A DNA stretch of 64,000 bases from Desulfocapsa sp. (GCA_021737265.1 JAIPEF010000002.1:1-64000), one strand, 5' to 3'; shown: positions 26,441 to 36,645, counted from the first letter of the stretch. Translations and numbers: made by a program. Notes: generated by a model not told the origin, from the sequence alone.

Positions 26441-28501
26441 ATGCAGGATATCAGTAAGACACGAAACATAGCAATAATTGGACACGGCAGTTGTGGAAAA
26501 ACTTCTCTGGCTGAGGCCATGCTGTTTACAGCCGGTAAAATCAAACGGTTGGGCAAGGTTGATGACGGAACTGCAGCTCTCGATTTTGAAGAGGAAGAGA
26601 CACAACGGAATGTCTCCATCAATACGTCCTTTCATAACTACACCTGGAAAAAGCATAACGTCTTTTTACTTGATACTCCGGGTGATGATAACTTCCTTAA
26701 TGAAACCTATATCGCAACCCAGGTAGCAGATGCCGCTGTTTTTATTATTGGTGCCGTGCTTGGTGTTAAGGGACAGACGATTAAATTCGCTGATTTTATT
26801 GTAGACCAAAACCTGCCATCTCTTATCATGATCAATAAACTTGATCGCGAACGAGCCGATTTTGGTCGTACTCTTGATCAGATATCTGAATCTCTCCCCT
26901 TAAAGCCTGTGGTGCTGCATCTTCCAATTGGTGAAGAAGAAAATTTCCGTGGCCTGGTGGACATTGCCACAGGAAAAGGCTACATCTTTGATAAGGACGG
27001 AAGCGGTGGAGTTACTGAAACCGATGTTCCAGAGGAGATGGCAGATGATATTGCGTATTATCGGGAAAGCCTGATGGAGAGTGTAGCTGAAACCGATGAC
27101 GATCTCATTGAGCACTTTCTTGAAGAAGGCGAGCTTTCTCCGGACGATCTGCAGAAAGGACTCAAAAATGGAGTTGCCAGTGGTGCCATTGTCCCGGTTT
27201 GTATAGGTGCTGCAACACAAAATTACGGCACAGCCCCACTCCTTGATACCATTAATTCAATTTTGCCCTCACCAGCCGATAGACCTTCTGCCATGGGACT
27301 TGATATGTCGGGAGAATTGGTTGAAAGAAAACCAGACACGGAGGAGAAATTTTCAGCCCAGGTTTTTAAAACCATGGCCGACCCCTATGCTGGAAGGCTG
27401 ACTATTTTCAGGATATATTCTGGCACCCTCTCTGGTGATTCATTTTATAATAGCAGTAAGGAGACAGATGAACGTTTTGGGCAGCTTTTTATTCCTGAAG
27501 GAAAGGAACAGAAAGCAGTTGAAAGTGCCGGGCCGGGTATGATTGTAGCTGTCGCCAAGCTGAAAGAGACAACCACTGGCGATACTCTCTGCGACAAATC
27601 TGCTCCCATTGTTTTTGACGATCTTGACGTTATTGATCCGGTTATTTCTTACGCAGTAACTGCTTCAAAGGGCGATGAAGAAAAACTCTTCTCCTCTATC
27701 ACCAGAATGCTTGACGAAGATCTCACTCTTAGGCTTTCAAGGGAACCACAGACCGGAGAAGTATTGATTTCAGGCGTTGGGCAGGTCCACCTCGAGGTGG
27801 TTGGAGCACGAATAAAACGTAAATTCGGAGTTGAAATGGACCTTTCACTCCCAAAAATTCCTTACAAGGAAACTATTCGTGGCACAGCAACTGTACAGGG
27901 TAAGCATAAAAAACAGAGTGGTGGCCGGGGACAGTTTGGTGACTGTACCATAGAGATTAGTCCTACCCGTGGCAAAGGGTTTGAGTTTGAAGACAATATT
28001 GTTGGTGGGGTTATTCCTCAACAGTATCGTCCTGCCGTTGAAAAAGGCATTATAGAAGCCATGGAAAAAGGGGTAATGGCTGGATATCCCATGGTTGATA
28101 TTAAAGTGAAACTTATTGATGGCTCTTATCACACTGTCGATTCTTCGGAGATGGCTTTTAAGATTGCAGGTTCATTGGCATTCAAGAAGGGTGCCCAGGA
28201 GGCAGGCCTTGTACTTCTTGAGCCTTACATGGATATGACCATTATGGTGGGTAAGGATCATGTTGGCGATGTTATGGGTGACCTGAACTCACGGCGTGGC
28301 AAAGTAATGGGAATGGACTCTGACGACCAGGGCAGAGAGGTGATCAATGCCCAGGTGCCTCAATCAGAGGTTCTGGCCTATGCTGCGGATCTTACTGCGA
28401 TGACCGGAGGGCTCGGAAAATTCAAGATTGCTTTCTCCCATTATGAAGAGGTTCCTTCCCAGCTTGCTGACAAAATAGTCGCAAAAGCACAGGCAGAATA
28501 G
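26441..28501 (+). CDS. EF-G-like translational GTPase (FusA2/EF-G paralogue)
   Basis: This 686-residue translation-factor-family GTPase has all five EF-G domains. GTPase motifs are GHGSCGKTS (G1), DTPGDDN (G3) and NKLDRE (G4). In canonical EF-G the G3 motif is DTPGH and the His activates water, but here it is Asp. Domain IV contains QSGGRGQFGD and domain V SRRGKVMGM. The G3 change and general divergence point to a specialised paralogue rather than the housekeeping EF-G. AAGGAGG sits seven bases before ATG 26441, fixing the start. It is followed ten bases later by mogA. Confidence 0.85.
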   Translation: MQDISKTRNIAIIGHGSCGKTSLAEAMLFTAGKIKRLGKVDDGTAALDFEEEETQRNVSINTSFHNYTWKKHNVFLLDTPGDDNFLNETYIATQVADAAVFIIGAVLGVKGQTIKFADFIVDQNLPSLIMINKLDRERADFGRTLDQISESLPLKPVVLHLPIGEEENFRGLVDIATGKGYIFDKDGSGGVTETDVPEEMADDIAYYRESLMESVAETDDDLIEHFLEEGELSPDDLQKGLKNGVASGAIVPVCIGAATQNYGTAPLLDTINSILPSPADRPSAMGLDMSGELVERKPDTEEKFSAQVFKTMADPYAGRLTIFRIYSGTLSGDSFYNSSKETDERFGQLFIPEGKEQKAVESAGPGMIVAVAKLKETTTGDTLCDKSAPIVFDDLDVIDPVISYAVTASKGDEEKLFSSITRMLDEDLTLRLSREPQTGEVLISGVGQVHLEVVGARIKRKFGVEMDLSLPKIPYKETIRGTATVQGKHKKQSGGRGQFGDCTIEISPTRGKGFEFEDNIVGGVIPQQYRPAVEKGIIEAMEKGVMAGYPMVDIKVKLIDGSYHTVDSSEMAFKIAGSLAFKKGAQEAGLVLLEPYMDMTIMVGKDHVGDVMGDLNSRRGKVMGMDSDDQGREVINAQVPQSEVLAYAADLTAMTGGLGKFKIAFSHYEEVPSQLADKIVAKAQAE

Positions 28502-28510
28502 GGAGATCCG

Positions 28511-29017
28511 ATGGATATCGATACCAGTCGCTTCAGTTTTGCTGTTCTTACGATGAGTGACAAGGGATCACGCGGTGAACGGGTAGACACAAGCGGACCT
28601 TTGCTGCAGAAGATCCTTGCGGAACAGGGCTACAGACAGGCAAATTATGCCATTATCTCTGACAGGGTGGACCATATCCGGGAGAAACTTATAGCATGGG
28701 TGGATAAGGAGAAAGTCGATCTCATTATTACCACCGGTGGAACCGGAGTTGCCCCCACGGATGTGACTCCAGAGGCAATGGCAGGTGTCCTGGAAAAAGA
28801 GATTCCAGGAATGGCAGAGGCCATGCGGGCGGAAAGTTTAAAAAAAACACCGAATGCTGTTCTCTCACGTGGAAAGGCTGGTATTCGAGGGAAGAGTCTG
28901 ATTATTAATCTGCCGGGCAGTGAAAAGGCGGCAAGGGAAAATATTGCGGTCCTTTTACCTGCCCTTGCCCATGCCCTTGACAAGATTCAGGGGGGCGTCA
29001 GTGATTGTGGGACCTGA
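28511..29017 (+). CDS. mogA: Molybdopterin adenylyltransferase-type protein
   Basis: This 168-residue MogA/MoaB-fold protein adenylylates molybdopterin before molybdenum insertion. It has the diagnostic TTGGTGVAPTDVTPEA motif (about 76-91), the LSRGKAGIRGKSLIINLPGS segment with its anion-binding loops, and normal length. GGGAGA precedes the ATG. It lies ten bases after the EF-G-like gene, probably in one transcript ending at the hairpin 29064-29087. The molybdoenzyme at 60.8-63.0 kb is one likely consumer of the cofactor. Confidence 0.88.
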   Translation: MDIDTSRFSFAVLTMSDKGSRGERVDTSGPLLQKILAEQGYRQANYAIISDRVDHIREKLIAWVDKEKVDLIITTGGTGVAPTDVTPEAMAGVLEKEIPGMAEAMRAESLKKTPNAVLSRGKAGIRGKSLIINLPGSEKAARENIAVLLPALAHALDKIQGGVSDCGT

Positions 29018-29054
29018 GGGCGCGTTACTGTAGCGCACAACTCAACGGAAAGAT

Positions 29055-29096
29055 AAAAAAAAAGGGGTACGACTTATGTCATACCCCCTTTTTTTG
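29055..29096. terminator. Bidirectional terminator between mogA and purM
   Basis: GGGGTACGAC (29064-29073) and GTCATACCCC (29078-29087) form a hairpin with loop TTAT and one mismatch, flanked by nine A's and seven T's. It separates the convergent genes mogA and purM. Confidence 0.88.
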
Positions 29097-29115
29097 TACT
29101 GTATGTGGCAGCGAA

Positions 29116-30174
29116 TTAAAAGATCAGCTTCACCTGTTCACCGTTTGTATCCGGCATGGCACTGATCTCTCCAATTATGGAAACATCCTCGCCATGGCCT
29201 TTGAAACGATGGATGATGTCATCAATTGCATCATCATCATCCACAATAACCATCATGCCGATCCCCATGTTAAAGGTACGATACATCTCTTCTCTGGGAA
29301 CATTACCTTTATCAGCAAGAAAACTAAATATTGGTGGGACTTGCCAACGATTACAGTTGATTTCAGCCTTGCAGCCGCTTGGTAGAATCCGGGGTATATT
29401 ATCGATAAACCCACCGCCGGTATTGTGTACCAGTCCATTAAGTTTATAATTTTTAAGGATAGCAAGAACGGACTGTACATATATTCTAGTAGGTTTGAGC
29501 AACTCTTCACCCAAAGTGCAGCCCAGTTCCTCTATATATTGATCAACACTCAATCCATGATCCTGAAAACAGATTTTACGTACCAGGGAAAAACCGTTGG
29601 AATGAAGACCGGATGATTTGAGACCAAGTATTTTATTACCAACCTTGATCTCAGATCCATCAATTATTTTATCACGCTCACCGATGCCAACCACAAAACC
29701 GGCAAGATCATAGTCTCCTGCCTTGTATAAACCAGGCATTTCTGCAGTTTCTCCACCAACTAGTGAGCACTGGGATTGTCGACATCCTTCGGCAATTCCT
29801 TTCACAACTTCAGTGGCGACATCAAGTTCCAGCTTACCAACAGAAAAATAGTCCAGGAAACAGAGTGGTTTGGCGCCACCAACTATGATATCATTGACAC
29901 ACATAGCGACCAGATCAATGCCAATGGTGTCATGCTTGTTACATTGTTTGGCAATGTCAAGTTTGGTTCCTACTCCGTCGGTTGAGGTCACGAGCACCGG
30001 TTTCTTGTACTTATTGGTATCTATGGCAAAAAGACTGGAGAAGCCGCCGATATCATTCAGCACTCCGGGTTGATGGGTTGAACTGACAATGTCTTTGATT
30101 CCTTTTACAAATGCATTGCCTTTGTCAATATCTACACCGGCTTCGCTATATTTTGATTGTTTTATTTCGCTCAT
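29116..30174 (-). CDS. purM: Phosphoribosylformylglycinamidine cyclo-ligase (AIR synthase)
   Basis: This 352-residue AIR synthase catalyses the fifth step of purine synthesis, closing the imidazole ring with ATP. Signatures are STDGVGTKLDIA, GIDLVAMCVNDI, LVGGETAEMPGLY, GLKSSGLHSNGFSLVRK and HNTGGGFIDNIPRILP, all typical of PurM. The related enzyme SelD was considered, but the N-terminal SelD Cys/Sec-Lys motif is absent. It is a single gene ending at the shared terminator; the 30175-30315 gap is a plain divergent promoter region. Confidence 0.95.
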   Translation of the reverse strand: MSEIKQSKYSEAGVDIDKGNAFVKGIKDIVSSTHQPGVLNDIGGFSSLFAIDTNKYKKPVLVTSTDGVGTKLDIAKQCNKHDTIGIDLVAMCVNDIIVGGAKPLCFLDYFSVGKLELDVATEVVKGIAEGCRQSQCSLVGGETAEMPGLYKAGDYDLAGFVVGIGERDKIIDGSEIKVGNKILGLKSSGLHSNGFSLVRKICFQDHGLSVDQYIEELGCTLGEELLKPTRIYVQSVLAILKNYKLNGLVHNTGGGFIDNIPRILPSGCKAEINCNRWQVPPIFSFLADKGNVPREEMYRTFNMGIGMMVIVDDDDAIDDIIHRFKGHGEDVSIIGEISAMPDTNGEQVKLIF

Positions 30175-30315
30175 TTTTTTGTTGTGTTTGCAGGACTGTA
30201 AGGATAAAGAATAAAATCCACGCTATCTTAGTAAGGCTCGTGTAAAATTGCAAGGGAACATGGTACTGTTTTCCGACTTTATAGTGAATAGTATCGTATT
30301 GACAAGGAAAGGTTT

Positions 30316-30516
30316 ATGAAAATATTATTTTTGTTGCTGGGAATGGTGCTTATTCTGGAAGGAATTCCCTATGTCGCCTCACCTGAATCCATGCAAAAGT
30401 GGATGAAGAAAATCAGTGAGATGAGTCCGGAACATTTACGAATGTTGGGGCTATTGTCAATGTCTTCGGGGTTAATGATCTGCTGGTTTGTGCAACGCAG
30501 TGGATATTTTCAGTAA
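30316..30516 (+). CDS. DUF2065 (YjeT-like) small membrane protein
   Basis: This 66-residue protein has two hydrophobic helices (about 3-20 and 42-60) and the conserved LILEGIPYVASPESMQKWMKK segment of the DUF2065 family; E. coli YjeT is a relative. Function is unknown. AAGG precedes the ATG. It is flanked by convergent and divergent neighbours and seems monocistronic. Confidence 0.85.
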   Translation: MKILFLLLGMVLILEGIPYVASPESMQKWMKKISEMSPEHLRMLGLLSMSSGLMICWFVQRSGYFQ

Positions 30517-30549
30517 AGGGATTAGATATCGCAGTTGCAAGGGCCTCTG

Positions 30550-31767
30550 TTATTTATGGAGGATAAAAAGGTACCCTTTTATCCATTCCTCCTTTTCCTG
30601 ACGGAGGTTGGAGGGGTGCATATCCAAAATGGACCAGCCTGTTTTCTGACACAGGTTTTGAATGTACTGGGTGGAATGACCAAATCGCCCGGTTTCCTTG
30701 ATCTCAAATTGCTCACTCGTCGACTCTTCCACTGAAAAGAGGAAGACTCCCCCTTCCTTTGTTTTTTCGAAACATGCTGTGAAAATTTTCTTCAGATCAC
30801 CAAGGTATATAAATACATCGGCCGCAATAATCAGATCAAAAGAAAAAGGTTGAGCGGTACATAAAAAATGAGAAATGTCATCTTTTTTTAACTCGTTGTA
30901 GAGGTTTTTTTCATTTGCCACAGCGAGCATCTCTTCAGATATGTCAACACCTACCATATGTGAACAGCAGGGTGCAAACTGCACCCCGGCAAGCCCTGTA
31001 CCACAACCAAGATCCAGGCAGTATTTTCTGGGGACTTCACGGAAAAAATGGCAGTATCTGTCCCATAATGCCATAGGGGTCTTGTATTGGAGTCGTCCCA
31101 GTAAACTGTCTTCAAAATCTTTTGCATAATTGTCAAAGACTGTTTCCACATAATCGAGAGGTGCGCTGTCAGGTGTTTGCCCCGAGAGAGAATTGATCAT
31201 ATGTTGCGCGGCTTGATGGTCAGGTTTATACCTTAATAGCCTTCTGTATAGTTTTTCAGCTTTTTTACTCTCACCGATTTTGTGGCACAGGTACGCATAA
31301 TTGTTCAGGGTAGAAAGATGGTTTGGATCTCGGGAAAGAATCAATTCATAGGAGAGGGCGGCTCCATCGTTATCATGGAGATCCTGGTAGCAGAGAGCCA
31401 GGCTATAAAGGGTGTCTACTGAACTGTCTCCAAGTTTGACAGCCTGCGCAAAGGATTCGGCACCTTCTTTGATCTTTCCAAGACGTCTGAAGTTTAGGCC
31501 CCGATTATAATGAACATCAGGGTCTTCAGGGGTTATTTGGCATGCCTCCCGATAATGTTTTTCAGCCTCATTGAACTGGTGAATATCAAAGTGAGCCAAT
31601 GCACAATTAAAATGGAGAAGAGGGGAGTCGGGGAGTAGTATTAGTAGAGACTTGTATTCGTCTATCGCTTCCCTGATTTTGTTATTTTCGTGGAGCTTGC
31701 AGGCGTGGTTAAACTGTTTTATCAGCTCCTGTGGCGAAGGTGTTGAACCACTCACAGTTTGAGACAT
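30550..31767 (-). CDS. TPR-repeat protein fused to a SAM-dependent methyltransferase
   Basis: This is a 405-residue cytoplasmic protein. Residues about 10-195 are five to six TPR repeats (e.g. DPDVHYNRGLNFRRLGKIKEG). Residues about 205-405 form a class I methyltransferase with the SAM-binding motif CLDLGCGTGLAG (about 250) and an acidic DLIIAADVFIYLGD post-motif. The TPR array probably presents a protein partner or substrate. The methyl acceptor is not predictable. It is monocistronic and starts near a short divergent gap before mgtE. Confidence 0.82.
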   Translation of the reverse strand: MSQTVSGSTPSPQELIKQFNHACKLHENNKIREAIDEYKSLLILLPDSPLLHFNCALAHFDIHQFNEAEKHYREACQITPEDPDVHYNRGLNFRRLGKIKEGAESFAQAVKLGDSSVDTLYSLALCYQDLHDNDGAALSYELILSRDPNHLSTLNNYAYLCHKIGESKKAEKLYRRLLRYKPDHQAAQHMINSLSGQTPDSAPLDYVETVFDNYAKDFEDSLLGRLQYKTPMALWDRYCHFFREVPRKYCLDLGCGTGLAGVQFAPCCSHMVGVDISEEMLAVANEKNLYNELKKDDISHFLCTAQPFSFDLIIAADVFIYLGDLKKIFTACFEKTKEGGVFLFSVEESTSEQFEIKETGRFGHSTQYIQNLCQKTGWSILDMHPSNLRQEKEEWIKGYLFILHK

Positions 31768-31921
31768 GGAATTAAAATCTGGTAAAATTTTAAAAAGGGT
31801 TAATTCAAATTGACGTAATCCGCTAACTGATTGTAGTATGTAATATTAATCATATTTGAAGTCAAGAGTGTGGGGTTCCCCTGAAGCATTTCAGAAAGAA
31901 TACATTAGCTGGTGGCAGGTG

Positions 31922-33304
31922 ATGAATAAATCCGGGAAAAAAGAACTTATAGGGTCCGAAGGGATGGTCCTGCTGGATATGATCCGCAGGTTGAACCGGA
32001 GGAATGCCACAGATCATCTTCTCAAGTTAATTGTTAAAACCCATCCTGCTGATATGGCCTGGGTCTTCAGGCATCTGTCCGAAGTAGAACGCACCGAAGT
32101 CTTTAATATCCTTGCCCAGACAGATCAAGTCGGTGAGTTTTTGAGTGAACTCGATGATTCGATCATGGTTGCATTGGTCGACCCCCTCACCCCTGAGTTC
32201 ATGGCCAATGTGGTCAGTGAGATGGCCTCTGATGATGCCGCTGATCTTATTGAAGAGTTATCCGATGAGTTTGCCGCCGAAATCCGTAAACATATGGAAA
32301 AGGCTGACCGTGAAGAAGTGGATGAGCTCCTTCAGTACGATCCCGAGACTGCCGGTGGTCTCATGTCTCCGGATTTCATGTATCTTGATGAAGAATTAAG
32401 TGTGGGAGAGGCCATCGCCAAGGTACAGAAACGCAGTGAAGAAAAGGAGATGGTTTTCTATCTCTACATTACCTTTGGTGATGGAAAGCTTGCTGGTGTT
32501 GTCTCGTTGCGTGAACTGCTGACCAATCCACCCCACAGGCAATTGAAAAATATCATGAAGTCAAATGTCCTCTCCGTCACTACCGATACTGATCAGGAAG
32601 AGGTCGCTCATGTTATATCCCAATATAATATCCTGGCTGTACCTGTTGTTGACTCCAATTATACGCTGGTTGGTATTGTAACTGTCGATGACATTATCGA
32701 TGTCATGCGGGAGGAGGCCTCAGAGGCCTTTCTGCAAATGGCCGGTGCCGGTAAAGACACTGAGATCCTCCTGAAATCCACCAAAGAAAATGCCATGATT
32801 CGCGCCCCCTGGCTTTTTGCCTCATGGCTTGGCGGAGTTATGGCCCTTTTTATCATCGGTGCCTTTGAAGAGGAGTTGAGTCAGGTACTTGCCCTGGCAG
32901 CCTTCATACCCATTGTCATGGGTATGGGCGGTAATATTGCCACCCAGTCTTCCACCATTGTAGTTCGTGGGATTGCTACTGGACGTATTAACATGGATCA
33001 GTTTAGAAAAATTGTATTCAAAGAGATGCGGGTCGGTATTATTCTTGGCATTTTGTACGGCGCATTTCTAGGGATGTTTGCCTATTTCGGCTACACAGAA
33101 ACAAAGCTCCTTGGAGTGGTCGTCGGCCTCTCCATTTTTTTCTCCATGACCATGGCAGCCACCGTTGGTACTGTGATTCCCCTGGTCCTGAAGCGTTTTG
33201 ATATTGATGCTGCTGTTGCCACTGGTCCCTTTGTCACTACTGCCATCGATATCCTTGGAGTACTTGCCTACTTTATGATTGCCAAGTTTTTTCTTAATCT
33301 CTAA
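31922..33304 (+). CDS. mgtE: Magnesium transporter MgtE
   Basis: This 460-residue Mg2+ channel has the N domain (HPADMAWVFRHLSEVERTEVF; DDAADLIEEL), two CBS domains (about 135-255; VPVVDSNYTLVGIVTVDDIIDV), the linking helix and five C-terminal transmembrane helices beginning RAPWLFASWLGG. The pore signature GMGGNIATQSSTIVVRG is intact. ATG 31922 is chosen because the conserved MgtE fold begins right after it; an upstream TTG at 31856 would add 22 unmatched residues. The HtrA-like gene starts 16 bases downstream. Confidence 0.9.
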   Translation: MNKSGKKELIGSEGMVLLDMIRRLNRRNATDHLLKLIVKTHPADMAWVFRHLSEVERTEVFNILAQTDQVGEFLSELDDSIMVALVDPLTPEFMANVVSEMASDDAADLIEELSDEFAAEIRKHMEKADREEVDELLQYDPETAGGLMSPDFMYLDEELSVGEAIAKVQKRSEEKEMVFYLYITFGDGKLAGVVSLRELLTNPPHRQLKNIMKSNVLSVTTDTDQEEVAHVISQYNILAVPVVDSNYTLVGIVTVDDIIDVMREEASEAFLQMAGAGKDTEILLKSTKENAMIRAPWLFASWLGGVMALFIIGAFEEELSQVLALAAFIPIVMGMGGNIATQSSTIVVRGIATGRINMDQFRKIVFKEMRVGIILGILYGAFLGMFAYFGYTETKLLGVVVGLSIFFSMTMAATVGTVIPLVLKRFDIDAAVATGPFVTTAIDILGVLAYFMIAKFFLNL

Positions 33305-33319
33305 TTGCTCCTCATAGTC

Positions 33320-34432
33320 ATGCTTCGTTCTTCTTCCGGCAAGGTCTCTCCTCTTGCCATCATTGTTCTTCTCTTTCTTGGCACATGGCTGCTTTTTAGA
33401 CCACTGGACACTAGGCGCTTCGATCCTACAGCTGAGCCAAGAGCCGTCACAGCCAGGGGAGATTTAGCCCAAGATGAACAGAACACCATAGAGTTGTTTA
33501 AAAATGTTTCGCCTTCTGTTGTCTATATCACCACCATTGCCTTGCGCAGAAATATGTTTTCATTGAATGCCGTGGAGATTCCGCAGGGAACCGGATCAGG
33601 TTTTGTGTGGGATAGTAAGGGAAGGGTGGTGACCAACTATCATGTCATCAGTGACGCCAGTCGTATTGAAGTCACCATGGCTGATCGCACTATCTGGAAA
33701 GCAGCTTTGGTTGGTGCCGCCCCCGATAAGGATCTGGCTGTGCTGCAGATTGATGCTCCGGCTCATCTGCTGAAACCTATTCCAGTCGGTGACTCTGTCA
33801 AACTTTTGGTTGGCCAGAAGGTTTTTGCCGTGGGAAACCCATTTGGTCTCGACCAGACAATTACATCCGGAATAATTTCAGCACTGGGCCGGGAAATTAA
33901 GGCCATTACCGGCCGGACCATACAAAATATGATTCAGACAGATGCTGCTATTAACCCTGGAAATTCCGGGGGGCCGCTTCTTGATAGCGCAGGAAGGTTG
34001 ATTGGTGTTAACACTGCCATCTATTCTCCCTCTGGTGCCTATGCTGGAATTGGATTTGCTGTACCGGTAGATGAAGTGAATCGAGTTGTGCCTCAATTGA
34101 TTCGCAGTGGAAAGCTGATTAAACCAGCTATCGGAGCATCTCTAGCTGATGCGCGTCTGGTAAAACGTCTTGGGATAGAAGGTGTTTTGGTCCTGGCGGT
34201 AGAGCCCGGCGGACCAGCTCATCAGGCTGGTATGCGGCCGACCAAACAGTACGGTAATGACGTTATTCTTGGAGATATTATCACAGGAATTGAGGGCAGG
34301 GAGGTTCGTTCCTATGACGATATCCGAACTGAAATTGAACGACACGCAGTTGGGGATCAGATCATTGTCAATATTATACGTGATGGATCCCCTGCAGAAC
34401 TCACTCTGCGCCTTTCTGTTCTTACGCAGTAG
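33320..34432 (+). CDS. HtrA/DegS-like serine protease with one PDZ domain
   Basis: This 370-residue S1C-family protease is anchored by an N-terminal helix (about 9-24; LAIIVLLFLGTWLLF), placing the catalytic domain in the periplasm. The triad is visible: His in VTNYHVIS, Asp in DKDLAVLQID and Ser in NPGNSGGPLLD. A single PDZ domain fills about 265-365 (EPGGPAHQAGM). One anchor plus one PDZ resembles DegS, so a regulatory or quality-control role in the envelope is likely. It is probably co-transcribed with mgtE. Confidence 0.9.
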   Translation: MLRSSSGKVSPLAIIVLLFLGTWLLFRPLDTRRFDPTAEPRAVTARGDLAQDEQNTIELFKNVSPSVVYITTIALRRNMFSLNAVEIPQGTGSGFVWDSKGRVVTNYHVISDASRIEVTMADRTIWKAALVGAAPDKDLAVLQIDAPAHLLKPIPVGDSVKLLVGQKVFAVGNPFGLDQTITSGIISALGREIKAITGRTIQNMIQTDAAINPGNSGGPLLDSAGRLIGVNTAIYSPSGAYAGIGFAVPVDEVNRVVPQLIRSGKLIKPAIGASLADARLVKRLGIEGVLVLAVEPGGPAHQAGMRPTKQYGNDVILGDIITGIEGREVRSYDDIRTEIERHAVGDQIIVNIIRDGSPAELTLRLSVLTQ

Positions 34433-34556
34433 ACTGAGATGTCAGCATTCTCGAGTTTCTGGGAGGATATATGGAAGTTTAAACTAACGCTATTTTTAGT
34501 GACTAAACCTTGTATGATTCAATTCACTCCTATACTGTAGAGAAAGTATAAAAGAT

Positions 34557-34775
34557 GATGGCGTCGTATTTATCCCCCTCAAGGGAGGTCTGAAAAGAGT
34601 ACCCTTTTTTCGGGTAAAAACCTCAAACCTAGGATGGCTAAGTATTTATGCCCGGTAGTTAGGGTGAAAAGCTCCATATGCACCCCAAGAGTACTTCCTA
34701 CGGGCGCGAGGCGCATATTTTTTATTTAATTTCGGCGTACTAAGCCATCGGAAATCGAAGTTTTTACGAGTTTAT
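34557..34775 (-). mobile_element. MITE copy C, inverted and enlarged by internal insertions
   Basis: The ends GATGGCGTCGTA (34557) and GTTTTTACGAGTTTAT (to 34775) match the family in reverse orientation, but the inside is rearranged. It carries a segment with CCCTCAAGGGAGG and GAGTACCCTTTTTTCGGGT that is shared with copy F, plus another hairpin-forming block (CGGTAGTTAGGGTG...CACCCCAAGAGTACTTCC). No 7-bp duplication flanks it. It lies 21 bases upstream of the class III FBPase start. Confidence 0.7.
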
Positions 34776-34796
34776 CAGGATGGGGAGGAGAGTAAA

Positions 34797-36608
34797 ATGA
34801 GTGGAGACAGTTTTCGTCTGCAGACCAGTGAGCTTGATAAATTGGCACAGCAACTCCTGCACCTTGAAAATGAATTAAACTCCAACATTCCAGTCACCCT
34901 TTGGATCAGTGATCTGCATGGTGAAGGGGATCGTTTTATGACCATTCTTCGCGGCCGTTTCGGGATGTTGTACCAGACCTGCCGGGAAGCTCTTCCTAAT
35001 ACCTTCAGTGTTGATAAAATCCAATATCTTAATCAGATAATCAGAAAAAGGCAGTACTTTGAAGAAGAGCATATTCTGATGGACACCCAGGATGTTATCT
35101 TTTGTCTGGTTCAGATCCTGAAATACCGCCTGGCCAATATCAGACATCGGACAAAAAACATTTTTCCCCCGGAATTCCGCAATACTATTAAACGCCTTAT
35201 TTCAGGACTTCCTGTACCTGATCAGATTTTTGAAGAAAAGGTACTTTCCAAACGGTTGATCAGTCACTTGGCCCACAGCATCAGCCAGGTCCTTCTTGAT
35301 CGCATTATTGTGCTTGGTGACATCTTTGACCGTGGTGCCCAACCGGATAAAATTATCCGTATCCTTTCCTGCTTTGCTTACCGGGATATGGTTGACTATG
35401 TTTTTGGTAACCATGATATTTTATGGATGGGTGCGGTATCCGGGAATAAGTCATTAGTTGCTGAGGCAATGCGTATTACTTGCCGCTATGATCACTTTCA
35501 ATTAATGGAACGTTTCAAGGTTGACAGCTCCAAATTGATGGCCTTTGCTAAAAAGACCTATCCTGATAAGAAAGTAACAGGTAAATTCAAGGCAAAAACC
35601 GGAAAGGGTAGAAGTATGGAAAAGGCCCTGGCGATTATCCAGTTTAAACTTGAAGAGCAGACCATAAAGGATTTTCCCGAATATGAGATGGAGTCAAGAC
35701 TCTGGTTGGATCGTCTGGCAACAATGCTCAAAACAGGAAAAACAGCAGGGCTGACTGATACCCATTTCCCAACCGTTGACTGGGCTGATCCAGCAAAACT
35801 GACCCCGGAAGAGCAGGAAATCATAGACGACCTGACCCGTCAATTCACCAGCAACACAATAATTAAACGACTGCTTAGTTATTTTTTCAAGAAAGGGAAA
35901 ACCTATCACATCCATAATAACAGCCTCAACATTCATGCGTTGGTACCATCAACAGAAGATGGCGCGTTTGAAGAATTTCTTGGAAGACAGGGAAGAGGAC
36001 TTCTTGATTTTGTCCAAGAGACTATTGAGCGGGTTGGTCGCAGATATATAGAAGGAGGGGAGCAGGAAGTAAAAGATCAGGCCCTGTTTTTTTATCTCTG
36101 GTGCGGAGTTAAATCTCCTTTTTTTGGAAAACATGCCATGAAGACCTTTGAACGCTATTTCCTCATCGATAAAGAAAGCCATGTTGAAAGAACCCTCTAT
36201 TGGAAGAAAAATCTACAGACCGAAGCATTCAAACAGAAACTGAAAGATGAGTTTGGTATTCAACGGGTGATCTTCGGCCACACACCGGTTGACTATTTAA
36301 AAGGGAAACAGATGGCTTCCAGTGACGGGATGGCAATTAATGTAGATGGAGGCTTTGCTGCAGCCTATTATAACCGGGGTCATGCCCTGGTCCATACCCC
36401 ATATCAATTATTCGGTATTATTCTGCCTACTCCTGAAGAAATGAAGGAGGCTGCTCAGAACTTGGAATCTGCACCTCTTGATATAGAGCTTATTGATGAA
36501 TTCAGACAGCCGATGAAGATTAAAGATACGGCCAAGGGTGATTCGTTGAAACAACAGAGCAATGCGCTCCTCCGCCGGATCAGAGAGTTAACTGGGGAAC
36601 AGTGCTGA
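34797..36608 (+). CDS. fbp: Fructose-1,6-bisphosphatase, class III
   Basis: This 603-residue class III FBPase (the type best known from Firmicutes) catalyses the irreversible step of gluconeogenesis. It uses a calcineurin-like dinuclear metal core; motifs are [34 protein letters not shown] and [12 protein letters not shown]. The length is slightly shorter than the 640-670 of Gram-positive relatives. GGGAGGAGAG before ATG 34797 gives a strong start. It is followed 37 bases later by a GlpX homologue. Gluconeogenesis from C2/C3 units via Pyc and Kor in this window would require such an enzyme. Confidence 0.9.
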   Translation: MSGDSFRLQTSELDKLAQQLLHLENELNSNIPVTLWISDLHGEGDRFMTILRGRFGMLYQTCREALPNTFSVDKIQYLNQIIRKRQYFEEEHILMDTQDVIFCLVQILKYRLANIRHRTKNIFPPEFRNTIKRLISGLPVPDQIFEEKVLSKRLISHLAHSISQVLLDRIIVLGDIFDRGAQPDKIIRILSCFAYRDMVDYVFGNHDILWMGAVSGNKSLVAEAMRITCRYDHFQLMERFKVDSSKLMAFAKKTYPDKKVTGKFKAKTGKGRSMEKALAIIQFKLEEQTIKDFPEYEMESRLWLDRLATMLKTGKTAGLTDTHFPTVDWADPAKLTPEEQEIIDDLTRQFTSNTIIKRLLSYFFKKGKTYHIHNNSLNIHALVPSTEDGAFEEFLGRQGRGLLDFVQETIERVGRRYIEGGEQEVKDQALFFYLWCGVKSPFFGKHAMKTFERYFLIDKESHVERTLYWKKNLQTEAFKQKLKDEFGIQRVIFGHTPVDYLKGKQMASSDGMAINVDGGFAAAYYNRGHALVHTPYQLFGIILPTPEEMKEAAQNLESAPLDIELIDEFRQPMKIKDTAKGDSLKQQSNALLRRIRELTGEQC

Positions 36609-36645
36609 CAACTTCTTGTTTTATGAAAATGGCATAACGGATTGA

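Noticed and set aside
29116-30174. Considered as selD because a selenoprotein is present in the window.
   Set aside because: The motifs are those of PurM; the SelD N-terminal catalytic Cys/Sec region is missing.
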